Positions 23,377 to 32,691 of a stretch of 54,207 nucleotides of DNA are shown piece after piece. Made by a program: the position numbers and the translations under genes. This stretch comes from an uncultured Paracoccaceae bacterium (GTDB lineage Bacteria; Pseudomonadota; Alphaproteobacteria; Rhodobacterales; Rhodobacteraceae): positions 1 through 54,207 of the forward strand of contig CAKZXZ010000164.1 of assembly GCA_937883775.1 (NCBI GenBank), given 5' to 3'. Position 1 is the stretch's first letter. Every line of letters starts with the position of its first letter. Below the pieces are notes generated by a model. It was not told the DNA's origin, did no database searches, and was given only the letters and a program-made list of their open reading frames with translations.

Positions 23377-26183
23377 TCGGCAGCCCGTTCAACGCCTTTG
23401 GCGATGGCATCGCGCAGGCGTTTTTCGATGCTTTTCTGCTTGGCTTCCGAGTGGAATTTCAGCCCGAACATGTCCTTGACGTAGAACGTGTCCACCACCT
23501 GCTCGCCATAGGTCGCGATAAGAGCGCTGGCGATGTAGATGTTGGAAGCCACAAGCGTTTGCGTCAGATCATGGAGCAGGCCAGGGCGGTCGCGGGTATC
23601 CACCTCGATGATGGTGTAGATATCCGAGCCTTCATTGTCGAAGGTGATCGAGGTCGGCACCTTGAAAGCCCGCTCGCGCTTTTTGATCTTGTCTTTTGGC
23701 ACCAACGCGTCGCGGGCGACGACATCTCCGGCCAATGTGCGCTCGATCATCTTTCGCAGGCGTGGCAGCTTGCTGGCCTCATAGGGGGTACCGGAAGCGT
23801 CCTGTATCCAGAATGCGGCTGTGGCAAAGCCGTCTTTGGTTGTGAAGGTGCGGGCATCGACGATGTTTGCGCCGACCAAGGCTAACGCGCCGCAGACCCG
23901 GCTGAAAATGCCGGGATGATCGACCATCGCGAAACAGGCACGTGTGGCGTCGCGGTCTTCGTCAGGATGCAGGTCAATGCGGATTTCATCGGGGTCAATA
24001 CCCCGCAGCATATTGGCGAAAACGATGTGCGCGGTGACGTGCAAGCCTTGCCAATAGGGCGGATAGTGATGCGCGATTTCGGCGCGGATTTCCTTTGCAT
24101 CCCAATCGGTCAGCGCCTCGCGCAAGGCTTTTTTCGCCTCAGCGCCGCGGTTCTCGCGGTTGAGATCTTCCAGCCCGGTTTCCAAGGCACGCTGGGTTTG
24201 GCGGTAGAGCGCGCGGATCAGGACGGCCTTCCAGTTGTTCCACGTATTCGGACCAACGCCCCGGATATCGCAGACGGTCAACACGGTCAGCAGATCAAGC
24301 CGCTCTTTCGTCTTCACGGCCTTTGCAAAGTCGCGCACGGTGCGCGGGTCTGCAATATCGCGTTTCTGCGCCATGTCGGACATCAGCAGGTGATAGCGCA
24401 CCAGCCATTCGACTGTGTCGACCTCTTTCTTCTTCAGCCCCAGCCGGGGCGCCACCTTGCGTGCGATGCGGGCACCCAGAACCGAGTGATCCTCGTCCCG
24501 TCCTTTGCCGATATCGTGGAGCAGCAAAGCCACATAGAGAACCTTGCGGTTCACACCATCCTTCAAAATCCCAGAGACGACGGGCAGCTCTTCGACCAGT
24601 TCCTTGCGCTCGATCTGCGCGAGGTTGGAGATGCACTGGATCGTGTGCTCGTCGACCGTGTAGCTGTGATACATGTTGAACTGCATCATTGCGACGATGG
24701 GCTCAAACTCGGGAATAAAGGCGGACAGCACGCCCAATTCGTTCATGCGCCGCAGCGCGCGTTCAGGGTTGCCATGCTTGAGCAACAGATCAAGAAAGAT
24801 GCGCCGCGCTTCGGCAGTGTTGCGCAACTCGTCATCAATCAGGTCTAGATTGGCAGCTACGAGGCGCATCGCGTCCGGGTGGATCAGATAGCCCGTGCGC
24901 AACGCTTCTTCAAAAAGCCGCAGCAGGTTCAGCTTGTCGGACAGAAAGCTGGCTTCATCGGCGATTGTGATGCGGTTGTGCAGGATCTCATACCCCGCTG
25001 CGACCTTCTTCTTGCGCTTGAAGAACCTGGCCAGCATTGGTTCGGACTTTGCGTGGATCGCCTCGAGCCCGGTCAGGAAGATGCGGGTTAGATCGCCCAC
25101 CGACGTGGCATGGCGAAAATAGTCCTGCATGAAATGCTCGACCGCGCGTCTGCCGGCGCGATCTGTATAGCCCATCCGCTCGGCCACTTCGACTTGCAGA
25201 TCAAAGGTCAGCTGATCCATCGCGCGATTGGTAATTAGATGCAGATGGCAGCGTACGGCCCATTGGAAATCCTCTGCCTGCACGAAGGTTTCGAACTCTT
25301 CATCCGAGAACATGCCCAGATCGACCAATTGCCGCGCATCGGTAACGCCATGCATGTATTTCGCAATCCAGAACAGCGATTGTAGATCGCGCAGCCCGCC
25401 TTTGCCCTCTTTTACATTTGGTTCAACCACATAGCGCTGCCCACCCTGTTTGGTGTGACGGGTATCACGCTCGGCCAGTTTGGCGTCAATGAAATCGCTG
25501 ACGGTGTTTGAAAAAAGGCCCTCGGAAAGGCGGGTTCTCAGCGTGTCGAACAGCCCTTGCTTGCCATCCAGCCAGCGCATCTCAAGGAGCGATGTGCGGA
25601 TCGTGTAATCCTCACGCGCGAGCCGCATGCAGTCTTTCACCGTGCGGCTTGCATGGCCCACCTTCAGGCGCAGATCCCACAGGATATACAGCATCGATTC
25701 AATGACGCTCTCGGCCCAGGGCGTGATCTTGTAAGGCGTCAGGAATAGTAAATCGACATCGCTATGGGGCGCCATCTCGTTGCGGCCATATCCCCCTACG
25801 GCGATCACGCAAAGCTGTTCGGCCTCGGTCGGGTTGGCAAGCGGATGCAAGACGGTGGTGGCAATTCGAAACGCTGTTGTGACAAGGCGGTCGGTCAACC
25901 AGGCATAACTGCGGGTCGCATCGCTCGAATTGAACGGATCTGCCGTGAAAGCGTCTGCGATCACGGTGCGCCCTGCTTTGCGCGCAGCTGACAGGTGTTT
26001 GACGGTCTCGGCCCGAATTTTGGCCGGATCGCTGATCGGTGCCAAAGCAGCGTCCAACGCCCGGTCCAAAGCCGCGACGTCAAAGATGTCAGACGCCGGG
26101 CGGATCAGTTGAGGGGCTGTTTCGAATGTCAGCTCGTCCGGACTAGAGACCAGCGCCGCGGAAACTTGTTGGGGCAGGGTCAA
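23373..26183 (-). CDS. glnD: Bifunctional PII uridylyltransferase/uridylyl-removing enzyme GlnD
   Basis: A 936-residue nitrogen sensor that uridylylates PII when glutamine is low and removes UMP when it is high. Domains in order: nucleotidyltransferase with GGYGRNEMAPHSDVDLLF (130-147), an HD phosphohydrolase region (DEHTIQ and LLHDIGKGRDEDHS), and two C-terminal ACT domains for glutamine sensing, the second starting about residue 850. The start is a TTG at 26183 with no nearby alternative, and it lies 41 bases inside the upstream LppC-like gene. murJ overlaps it by 4 bases at the other end. Confidence 0.93.
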   Translation of the reverse strand: MTLPQQVSAALVSSPDELTFETAPQLIRPASDIFDVAALDRALDAALAPISDPAKIRAETVKHLSAARKAGRTVIADAFTADPFNSSDATRSYAWLTDRLVTTAFRIATTVLHPLANPTEAEQLCVIAVGGYGRNEMAPHSDVDLLFLTPYKITPWAESVIESMLYILWDLRLKVGHASRTVKDCMRLAREDYTIRTSLLEMRWLDGKQGLFDTLRTRLSEGLFSNTVSDFIDAKLAERDTRHTKQGGQRYVVEPNVKEGKGGLRDLQSLFWIAKYMHGVTDARQLVDLGMFSDEEFETFVQAEDFQWAVRCHLHLITNRAMDQLTFDLQVEVAERMGYTDRAGRRAVEHFMQDYFRHATSVGDLTRIFLTGLEAIHAKSEPMLARFFKRKKKVAAGYEILHNRITIADEASFLSDKLNLLRLFEEALRTGYLIHPDAMRLVAANLDLIDDELRNTAEARRIFLDLLLKHGNPERALRRMNELGVLSAFIPEFEPIVAMMQFNMYHSYTVDEHTIQCISNLAQIERKELVEELPVVSGILKDGVNRKVLYVALLLHDIGKGRDEDHSVLGARIARKVAPRLGLKKKEVDTVEWLVRYHLLMSDMAQKRDIADPRTVRDFAKAVKTKERLDLLTVLTVCDIRGVGPNTWNNWKAVLIRALYRQTQRALETGLEDLNRENRGAEAKKALREALTDWDAKEIRAEIAHHYPPYWQGLHVTAHIVFANMLRGIDPDEIRIDLHPDEDRDATRACFAMVDHPGIFSRVCGALALVGANIVDARTFTTKDGFATAAFWIQDASGTPYEASKLPRLRKMIERTLAGDVVARDALVPKDKIKKRERAFKVPTSITFDNEGSDIYTIIEVDTRDRPGLLHDLTQTLVASNIYIASALIATYGEQVVDTFYVKDMFGLKFHSEAKQKSIEKRLRDAIAKGVERAAE

Positions 26184-27336
26184 GGATCACCACCTGATTG
26201 TTGCGGACCGTTGCGACGGCCAATGCCCTCTGATTAGTCCCATCCGCGCGCAAACGAAAGACGCCATTCGTCCCGACAAACCCGGACGCCTGGGTCAATG
26301 CCGATCCCTGCAGCGCATCACGGTTGCCTTGACCAACCAAGGCACCGATGGCCGCAATCCCATCAAAAGCAAGCCCGGCAAGCGGGTGCGGGGCTGCGCC
26401 GTAAGCTGCCTCATAGCGCGACCGGAAACGCGCCGACATTGTGGGGTCCGGCAGCGCAAACCAGCCGCCTTGTACACCAGACAGCGCCAGCGTTTGCTGG
26501 GGGATGTCCCAGCGGGTCAGACCGATGAACTGCGTATCCGCAGGCGTCACGCCAGCCTCTGGCAGCATCTGTGCGAAAAGCGGCAAGGCGCCCGCGGTGT
26601 CTGAGGTCAGGAAGATCGCGTCAGCCCCCTGAGCCGAGATTGCCCCTTCGATGCGTGGCACGGCTGACAAAACGCCTTCCTGCGAAAATTCATACTCTGT
26701 GATGCCAGCTTGCGCGACGCCATGGCGTGCCAGCGCTTTGCGGATCGCGTCCCGCCCGACCTGACCTGCAAGGTTGCGGGCATGAACAACAAGGATACGC
26801 TGCTTTCCTTGCCGCTTGGCGTAATTCACCAGCCTGTTGGCGGTGTTATCGAATGTGCTGCCCAGAACAAAGACATTGCCGCCAGCAATCGAGGTGTTGT
26901 TCGAGAACGAGAGCACGTTGACGCCGTCATCGGCCACAGCAACACCGGCCGCGTTGGCAGCTTCGGCAAACAGGGGCCCAAGGATCACCTTTGCGCCGTC
27001 GTCAACCGCGCGTTGGGCAAGGGCTGCGGCCTGCTGGGCATTGCCGCCCGTGTTGTAGACGCGCAAATCGATCTCGACGCCTCGCAGATCTGCCATTGCA
27101 AGACGGGCCGCATTTTCCAGATCGCGCGCAACGATGCCATCACCCGCACTGCCGCCACCCGGCACCAGCAAGGCCACCGGAACGGGGGCTGCGGTGTTGA
27201 TCGTGGGGCCACCGCCGCCGCCCACAGGGCCGGTCAACTGGATCGGTTCACATGCGGCAAGGGCTGCAAACGACAGCGCGGCAATCGCCCGGATGGCATA
27301 CTTGCGGGTCTTCTGGAAAACGGCGAACATGGACAT
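26143..27336 (-). CDS. Lipoprotein, penicillin-binding protein activator (LppC/LpoA-like)
   Basis: A 397-residue outer-membrane or periplasmic lipoprotein. The signal peptide ends in the lipobox LAAC with the modified cysteine at C29, followed by a Gly/Pro-rich linker. The rest is a periplasmic-binding-protein-like (type 1) fold of the LppC family (VALLVPGGGSAGDGIVAR, ARLAMADLRG, ILGPLFAEA). LpoA relatives activate peptidoglycan synthases from the outer membrane; function here is inferred from the family. I chose the ATG at 27336, preceded by GAGGGAG. It overlaps glnD by 41 bases and is divergent from rsmI. Confidence 0.82.
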   Translation of the reverse strand: MSMFAVFQKTRKYAIRAIAALSFAALAACEPIQLTGPVGGGGGPTINTAAPVPVALLVPGGGSAGDGIVARDLENAARLAMADLRGVEIDLRVYNTGGNAQQAAALAQRAVDDGAKVILGPLFAEAANAAGVAVADDGVNVLSFSNNTSIAGGNVFVLGSTFDNTANRLVNYAKRQGKQRILVVHARNLAGQVGRDAIRKALARHGVAQAGITEYEFSQEGVLSAVPRIEGAISAQGADAIFLTSDTAGALPLFAQMLPEAGVTPADTQFIGLTRWDIPQQTLALSGVQGGWFALPDPTMSARFRSRYEAAYGAAPHPLAGLAFDGIAAIGALVGQGNRDALQGSALTQASGFVGTNGVFRLRADGTNQRALAVATVRNNQVVILDPAPTSFRGAGL

Positions 27337-27404
27337 AACACTCCCTCGATGCGGATTCTCCGCGTTAAACCCGAGCATAAACGCCTCAACCAAAGGGTCT
27401 AGGC

Positions 27405-28265
27405 TTGAATCACCGCCTCGTGCCATTATCCGCCGGTCTCACCTTTGTGGCGACGCCAATTGGCACCGCGCGCGACATCACTCTGAGGGCGTTGGATGTG
27501 CTGGCCTCTGCGGATGTTCTGGCAGCGGAAGATACGCGAACTTTGCGAAAACTGATGGAAATTCATGGCGTTCCGTTGCGCGACCGTCAGATCGTGGCCT
27601 ATCACGAACACAGCGCCCCTACTGTGCGCGACCGGCTGGTGGCTGAAATGCGTGCTGGCAAATCGCTCGCCTATGCCTCCGAGGCAGGCACGCCGCTTGT
27701 GGCCGATCCTGGCTACCAACTGGCCCGGGCCGCAATCGAGGCCGAGATCGCAGTCGACAGCACGCCCGGCCCATCGGCCATCCTTGCCGCCCTGACAGTT
27801 GCCGGTTTGCCCAGTGATCGGTTTTTCTTTGCGGGCTTTGCACCCTCATCCAAGTCGCATCGTCAGACATGGCTGTCAGACCTGCGCGAGATCAGCGGGA
27901 CGCTTGTGCTTTATGAAAGCCCTAAACGGCTTCATGGGTTATTAACCGATGCGCGCGATAGTCTTGGGCAAGATCGTTTGGCGGTGATATGCCGGGAACT
28001 GACTAAGAAATTTCAGGAAGTGGCGCGCGGAACGCTCGCTTCTTTGTCGGATGATTTTCAATCGCGCGCGGTAAAGGGCGAGGTTGTGGTGCTGATTGAC
28101 CGGCCTGGAAAGGTCGCCGCTGGTGAAAAAGATATTGAGGCCGCTTTGAAAGATGCATTGCAAAATCACTCGGTGAAAGATGCCGCAACAGTTGTTGCTG
28201 GTGCGCTGTCTGTACCGCGCCGCGAAGTCTATCAGATGGCGCTCGAACTAGGAAAAAAGCCATGA
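27405..28265 (+). CDS. rsmI: 16S rRNA (cytidine(1402)-2'-O)-methyltransferase RsmI
   Basis: A 286-residue SAM-dependent methyltransferase of the tetrapyrrole methylase fold. ATPIGTARDITLRALDVL, AAEDTRTLRKLMEIHG and SEAGTPLVADPGY are diagnostic. It methylates the ribose of C1402 in 16S rRNA. The start is a TTG at 27405 preceded by AAAGGG; a GTG five codons later is the alternative. yraN overlaps its stop as ATGA. Only 68 bases separate it from the divergent LppC-like gene. Confidence 0.92.
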   Translation: MNHRLVPLSAGLTFVATPIGTARDITLRALDVLASADVLAAEDTRTLRKLMEIHGVPLRDRQIVAYHEHSAPTVRDRLVAEMRAGKSLAYASEAGTPLVADPGYQLARAAIEAEIAVDSTPGPSAILAALTVAGLPSDRFFFAGFAPSSKSHRQTWLSDLREISGTLVLYESPKRLHGLLTDARDSLGQDRLAVICRELTKKFQEVARGTLASLSDDFQSRAVKGEVVVLIDRPGKVAAGEKDIEAALKDALQNHSVKDAATVVAGALSVPRREVYQMALELGKKP

Positions 28266-28624
28266 CAGGGGCGGTTGGTTATCACAGCGGGCTTGCTGCC
28301 GAACGCGCCGTCATGCGCCAGTATGGGGCGTCCGGGTGTGCAACGCTTGCCGAACGCTGGCGCGGTGGCGGTGGCGAGATTGATCTTATTTTGCGTGATC
28401 CCGACACAGGCGGTGTGATTTTTGTCGAAGTAAAGAAAGCGCGCGATTTCGCAGCTGCTGCAGCGCGCGTTTCTGCCCGTCAAATTGGGCGGATCATGGC
28501 CTCTGCTGCACAATTTCTGGGCACACAGCCGAATGGGCAGGACACCGATGCGCGCTTTGATGTGGCGCTTGTCGATGATGGCGGTGCCGTTGAAATTCTT
28601 GAAAACGCCTTCGGGCAGTTTTGA
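28262..28624 (+). CDS. yraN: YraN family protein (UPF0102), endonuclease-like fold
   Basis: A 120-residue protein with the restriction-endonuclease-like core of the family: E39, D41 (GGGEIDLIL) and E56-V-K58 (IFVEVKKA). The fold resembles Holliday-junction resolvases, although activity is not established. It is usually found with rsmI and here overlaps rsmI by 4 bases. gshB follows after 62 bases. Confidence 0.87.
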   Translation: MTGAVGYHSGLAAERAVMRQYGASGCATLAERWRGGGGEIDLILRDPDTGGVIFVEVKKARDFAAAAARVSARQIGRIMASAAQFLGTQPNGQDTDARFDVALVDDGGAVEILENAFGQF

Positions 28625-28686
28625 CGCCATTGCACCTGTCGTCCGGCTGGGTCATGTAAAGGCTCCGCTGTGATGGAGTGCCTGCG

Positions 28687-29634
28687 ATGCCTGCCAAATC
28701 TCTTAAAGTCGCGTTTCAAATGGATCCGATTGCTCAGGTTGATATCAATGCTGACAGCTCTTTTCGTTTGGCTGAAGAGGCGCAGGCGCGCGGGCACCGG
28801 CTTTTCTACTATGCGCCGGATCAGCTTGCCTATGAGGCAGGCAATATCACAGCGCGCGGGCATGATTTCACCGTGCGACGCGTGCAAGGCGATCACGTTG
28901 ACCTTGGCCCCCAACGTGCGGTCGATCTCGAAGATTTCGATGTTGTATGGCTCCGTCAGGATCCGCCATTTGATATGTCCTACATCACCACGACGCATCT
29001 TTTGGACCGGATCCACCCCCGGACGCTGGTCGTCAACGATCCTTTTTGGGTGCGCAACTACCCAGAAAAGCTTCTGGTTTTGGATTTCCCAGAGCTGACC
29101 CCCCCCACCACGATTGCGCGCGATCTTGAAACGCTCAAGGCGTTCAAGGCCCAACATGGCGATATGATCCTCAAGCCGCTTTATGGAAATGGCGGTGCGG
29201 GTGTGTTCCGCCTTGGCCCCGATGATCGCAATCTGGCTTCGCTGCACGAGCTTTTCACTGGTATCAACCGCGAGCCTTTGATCGCCCAAAAGTTTTTGCC
29301 TGACGTCTCTCAAGGCGATAAGCGGATCATTCTGGTCGACGGCGCCCCCGTTGGCGCCATCAACCGTGTTCCGGCCGCAGGCGAAACGCGGTCGAACATG
29401 CATGTTGGCGGAAAGCCTGAAAAGGTGGGTCTGACCCAGCGTGAGCATGACATTTGCGAAGCGATTGGGCCAACGCTGCGCGAGCACGGACAGATCTTTG
29501 TCGGGATTGATGTGATTGGTGACTATCTGACCGAAATCAATGTGACCTCGCCCACTGGCATTCAGGAGCTTGAGCGATTTGACGGCATCAATGTTGCCGA
29601 AAAAATCTGGCAAGCGATTGAAGCAAAACGCTAG
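28687..29634 (+). CDS. gshB: Glutathione synthase
   Basis: A 315-residue ATP-grasp enzyme joining gamma-glutamylcysteine and glycine. The N-terminal segment [19 protein letters not shown], the ATP-grasp [13 protein letters not shown], the [18 protein letters not shown] loop and [13 protein letters not shown] are all present. I chose the ATG at 28687, preceded by GGAG, over a GTG at 28678. It ends tail-to-tail with yifB, the stop codons sharing CTAG. Confidence 0.95.
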   Translation: MPAKSLKVAFQMDPIAQVDINADSSFRLAEEAQARGHRLFYYAPDQLAYEAGNITARGHDFTVRRVQGDHVDLGPQRAVDLEDFDVVWLRQDPPFDMSYITTTHLLDRIHPRTLVVNDPFWVRNYPEKLLVLDFPELTPPTTIARDLETLKAFKAQHGDMILKPLYGNGGAGVFRLGPDDRNLASLHELFTGINREPLIAQKFLPDVSQGDKRIILVDGAPVGAINRVPAAGETRSNMHVGGKPEKVGLTQREHDICEAIGPTLREHGQIFVGIDVIGDYLTEINVTSPTGIQELERFDGINVAEKIWQAIEAKR

Positions 29635-31145
29635 ACCTCTCGTGCCGTGACAATGCGGTAGCTCACAGCTTCGGCGATATGCGGATGTCGCACGGCGGCT
29701 GATCCGTCTAGATCGGCGATGGTGCGCGCGACACGCAGAACGCGGTGATAGCCGCGTGCGGACAGGCCAAAGCGCTCGGCCACTTTGCTGAGAAAAGCGC
29801 GCCCTTCGGCATCGGGTGTCGCGATCTCAGCCAGCAGCGGGCCTTCTGCGTCTGCGTTCACCCGTGCGTTTGCGATCCCCTCAAAACGGTTGGCCTGTAC
29901 CGCGCGCGCAGCAGCAACCCGTGCTGCGACGTCGGCAGAGCTGTCGCCCGAGGGCGGCAAATCGAGATCCTGATAGCCAACAGGGGGCACTTCGACACGT
30001 AGATCGAACCTGTCCATCAATGGCCCCGAAATGCGCCCAAGATAGTCTTCGCCGCAATGCGGGACGCGGGCGCAGGCCCGTGCGGGATCGCTTAGATATC
30101 CGCATTTACACGGGTTTGCGGCCGCGATCAGCATGAACTGGCAAGGATAGCGGATATGCGCATTGGCGCGTGCGACCATCACCTCACCTGTTTCAATCGG
30201 TTGGCGCAGTGTCTCGAGAACTGCGCGCGGAAACTCTGGAAACTCGTCCATGAACAGGACACCGTTATGGGCGAGAGATATCTCGCCGGGCTTTGCGCCG
30301 CGTCCGCCGCCCACGATGGCGGCCATTGAGGCCGTATGATGCGGCTCGCGGAAGGGCCGCGCACGGGAAATGCCACCTTCGTCAAGAAGCCCGGAAAGCG
30401 AATGAATCATCGAGGTTTCCAACGCCTCAACTGGCGACAGTGGCGGCAAAATACTGGGCACGCGTGCTGCCAACATCGATTTACCCGAACCGGGCGTGCC
30501 AACCATGAAAAGATGATGCCGCCCAGCCGCCGCAATCTCAAGCGCGCGTTTTGCGCGTTCCTGGCCTTTGACATCGCGCAGGTCCTTGCCAAAGCTCGAA
30601 AGGGCGACCTCGCCGGGTTGTGCGGCGTCGATCACGTGCTCTCCGGTAAAGTGCCGCACCACGTCCAGCAATGTGTTGGCCGCCGTCACTTTGGTTGCGC
30701 CGACCCAGGCTGCTTCAGACCCGCAGGCTTTCGGGCATAGTAAACCGCGGTCTTCTTCTGCGGCTGCCATTGCGGCGGGCAACGCGCCGATCACTGGCAC
30801 AAGCACACCGTCCAGGGCCAATTCCCCAAGCGCCACGCAGCTTTCGACGTCTTCGCCCGGAATGATGTCCAACGCAGCAAGAAGTGCCATCGCGATGGGC
30901 AGGTCGAAATGCGAACCTTCTTTCGGCAAGTCTGCGGGCGAGAGGTTGACCGTGATCCGCTTGGACGGCAGCGCGATCGACATGGCCGTCATCGCTGCGC
31001 GCACACGCTCGCGTGCCTCTGACACCGCCTTGTCGGGCAGGCCCACAATGGAAAAAGCCGGCAGGCCCGCCGTGACAGCGCATTGTACCTCTACCATGCG
31101 GGCCTCGACGCCTTCAAAAGCGACCGTGTAGGCGTGCGCGACCAT
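29631..31145 (-). CDS. comM: YifB/ComM-family Mg chelatase-like AAA ATPase
   Basis: A 504-residue protein: an N-terminal ChlI-like domain ([20 protein letters not shown]), a central AAA domain with Walker [10 protein letters not shown] and [11 protein letters not shown], and the C-terminal Mg-chelatase-associated domain with [18 protein letters not shown]. ComM is a hexameric helicase that promotes branch migration during natural transformation. GGAGAT precedes the ATG. An inverted repeat GTTAACC/GGTTAAC lies 10-35 bases upstream. GTA-related uptake in Rhodobacterales uses ComM, so a link to CtrA control is plausible. Confidence 0.9.
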   Translation of the reverse strand: MVAHAYTVAFEGVEARMVEVQCAVTAGLPAFSIVGLPDKAVSEARERVRAAMTAMSIALPSKRITVNLSPADLPKEGSHFDLPIAMALLAALDIIPGEDVESCVALGELALDGVLVPVIGALPAAMAAAEEDRGLLCPKACGSEAAWVGATKVTAANTLLDVVRHFTGEHVIDAAQPGEVALSSFGKDLRDVKGQERAKRALEIAAAGRHHLFMVGTPGSGKSMLAARVPSILPPLSPVEALETSMIHSLSGLLDEGGISRARPFREPHHTASMAAIVGGGRGAKPGEISLAHNGVLFMDEFPEFPRAVLETLRQPIETGEVMVARANAHIRYPCQFMLIAAANPCKCGYLSDPARACARVPHCGEDYLGRISGPLMDRFDLRVEVPPVGYQDLDLPPSGDSSADVAARVAAARAVQANRFEGIANARVNADAEGPLLAEIATPDAEGRAFLSKVAERFGLSARGYHRVLRVARTIADLDGSAAVRHPHIAEAVSYRIVTAREV

Positions 31146-31154
31146 GATATCTCC

Positions 31155-31180
31155 GTTAACCGTTGTTAGGGATGGTTAAC
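31155..31180. promoter_or_regulatory. Inverted TTAAC half-sites upstream of comM
   Basis: GTTAACC (31155-31161) and GGTTAAC (31174-31180) form a perfect 7-bp inverted repeat with a 12-base centre. Each half contains TTAAC, the CtrA half-site, but the spacing is not the canonical TTAA-N7-TTAA. It overlaps the region just before the comM ribosome site, where binding would block transcription or act at a short-leader promoter. Confidence 0.35.
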
Positions 31181-31191
31181 GCACAAGGTGT

Positions 31192-32064
31192 TTACGATTG
31201 GTAAACGTCCATGAAGTCTTGCCACGCCGCGGGGTCGTTAATTGTTTTGTCGCGACAAAAGGCATTGCAAAAGCCATAGATTACCCCGCCGCATTCCATG
31301 AAATGCGTGACCGGCTTGCCGGAATAGGGGCAGGCTGCATTCACCGAAGGCCCACGTTCAACAGCGCGTGCGGTCAAGGGCGCTGGGCCCGGCCAGTCGC
31401 GCGTCTTGAGCGCCTGCTGATAAGGGTGCGGGTCGTAGGATCGGGTTGCGCCCATGGCGCGCCATTGTCGAAACAGTGGATCGGCAAGGTGGGCGCTGAC
31501 ATAGGCTTGAGCGGCGGCGCTCACCGGTAAGTCGTAGCCGGCGATGCGCGCGGCGACGGGTGCATAAAACACATCTGCCAGCGAATAGGATCCAAACAAC
31601 CAAGGCCCGCCTGATCCGAATTTCGACCGTGCTTCGGACCAGAGGGTTTCGATCCGGGATATGTCGGCCTGCACTGCATCGCTCACCGGAAAATCCACCC
31701 AACTATGGCTTAGATCCATCGGGCACGCGTCCCGCAATGCGCCAAATCCCGCGTGCATTTCGGCGACAATCCACCGCGCGAAGACCCGCGCTGATGGGTC
31801 TATGGGCCACAGGCCCGCGTCAGGGTGCTGTTCATGAAGTGTTTCGGCCATCGCGAGCGTGTCTTGCACTACGTCGCCTTGCGGCATCTTCAAAACAGGC
31901 ACCAGTCTTGCGGGCGCCATATCTGCAAGATCTTCGCGCATCGTGCCGGAATAAAGGCCCACCAAATGCGTACGATGGGGCAGCTTAAAAGCCTTCAGCA
32001 TAAGCCAGCCGCGCAGCGACCATGAAGAAAAAGTCCGGTCGCCGATGTAAAGGTCATATGTCAT
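31192..32064 (-). CDS. Glutathione S-transferase with C-terminal cysteine-rich (YHS/TRASH-like) extension
   Basis: A 290-residue protein. Residues 1-230 form a GST: thioredoxin-like domain with FSSWSLRGWLML (serine candidate for glutathione activation), then an all-helical domain. The last 47 residues add CPYSGKPV (C245), C258, GFCNAFC (C266, C270), then RDKTINDPAAWQDF. This tail resembles YHS/TRASH metal-binding modules (CxxxGxxV ... YxFCxxxC ... DPxxW). Ordinary GSTs of this class stop near 220 residues. It lies upstream of the yifB start and 60 bases from the histidine phosphatase gene on the same strand. Metal binding is inferred, not shown. Confidence 0.8.
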   Translation of the reverse strand: MTYDLYIGDRTFSSWSLRGWLMLKAFKLPHRTHLVGLYSGTMREDLADMAPARLVPVLKMPQGDVVQDTLAMAETLHEQHPDAGLWPIDPSARVFARWIVAEMHAGFGALRDACPMDLSHSWVDFPVSDAVQADISRIETLWSEARSKFGSGGPWLFGSYSLADVFYAPVAARIAGYDLPVSAAAQAYVSAHLADPLFRQWRAMGATRSYDPHPYQQALKTRDWPGPAPLTARAVERGPSVNAACPYSGKPVTHFMECGGVIYGFCNAFCRDKTINDPAAWQDFMDVYQS

Positions 32065-32124
32065 AAAATGAAAGTTAACCGCGGGCTCAAGCGTTTGAAC
32101 AGCGCGAAATTGTTGGGTTTTGCA

Positions 32125-32691
32125 TCACGGGCAATGATTGATCGCGCCGATATGCCAGCTGTTGTCAAAACTCATATCCGTGACAGAGAGGTTGTCGATC
32201 CGGTTGGCAAAGGCGTCATAGGCGCTGATCCCGAGGGCGCGTTGAACTTGCGTCAGGATCACGCCGAAATGGCAAACAACGATGATGTCCGGCGCAGTTC
32301 CGATCAGTGCATCAATGGCGGCATCGACACGGGCCTGCACGTCGTGCCAGCTTTCGCCGCCGGGCGGACGTACATCGCCGGGTTGTTCCCAATAGGCGCG
32401 GATCAGTTCGGGTGTTTCGGCTTCGACATCGGCAAAGGTCTGCAGCTCCCACGCGCCAAAATTGATTTCACGCAGATCGGCATTGTGGGGCAGGCGCGGT
32501 CGGTCGTCTTGAACGGCATCGGCGGTGGCCGTTGCCCGTATCAGGTCGGATGAGATCACCGGCGCATCTGGAAGGTAGGCGCGCAACCGGGCCAGTGCTG
32601 CATGATCGCTCAGATCTGCTGGGATGTCCGACCAGCCGACCATAGATTTGGCATGGGTGGGGCCATGGCGCACCATCCAGAAACGGCTCAT
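32125..32691 (-). CDS. Histidine phosphatase family protein (CobC-like candidate)
   Basis: A 188-residue member of the phosphoglycerate-mutase-like superfamily. The phosphate-accepting RHG motif is MVRHGPTHAKS near residue 8, the arginine after it and the second histidine in VVCHFGVIL are present. Its ATG overlaps the cobU stop by 4 bases, so co-expression is likely. That context points to alpha-ribazole phosphatase in B12 synthesis, but sequence alone allows other small phosphatases. Confidence 0.75.
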   Translation of the reverse strand: MSRFWMVRHGPTHAKSMVGWSDIPADLSDHAALARLRAYLPDAPVISSDLIRATATADAVQDDRPRLPHNADLREINFGAWELQTFADVEAETPELIRAYWEQPGDVRPPGGESWHDVQARVDAAIDALIGTAPDIIVVCHFGVILTQVQRALGISAYDAFANRIDNLSVTDMSFDNSWHIGAINHCP

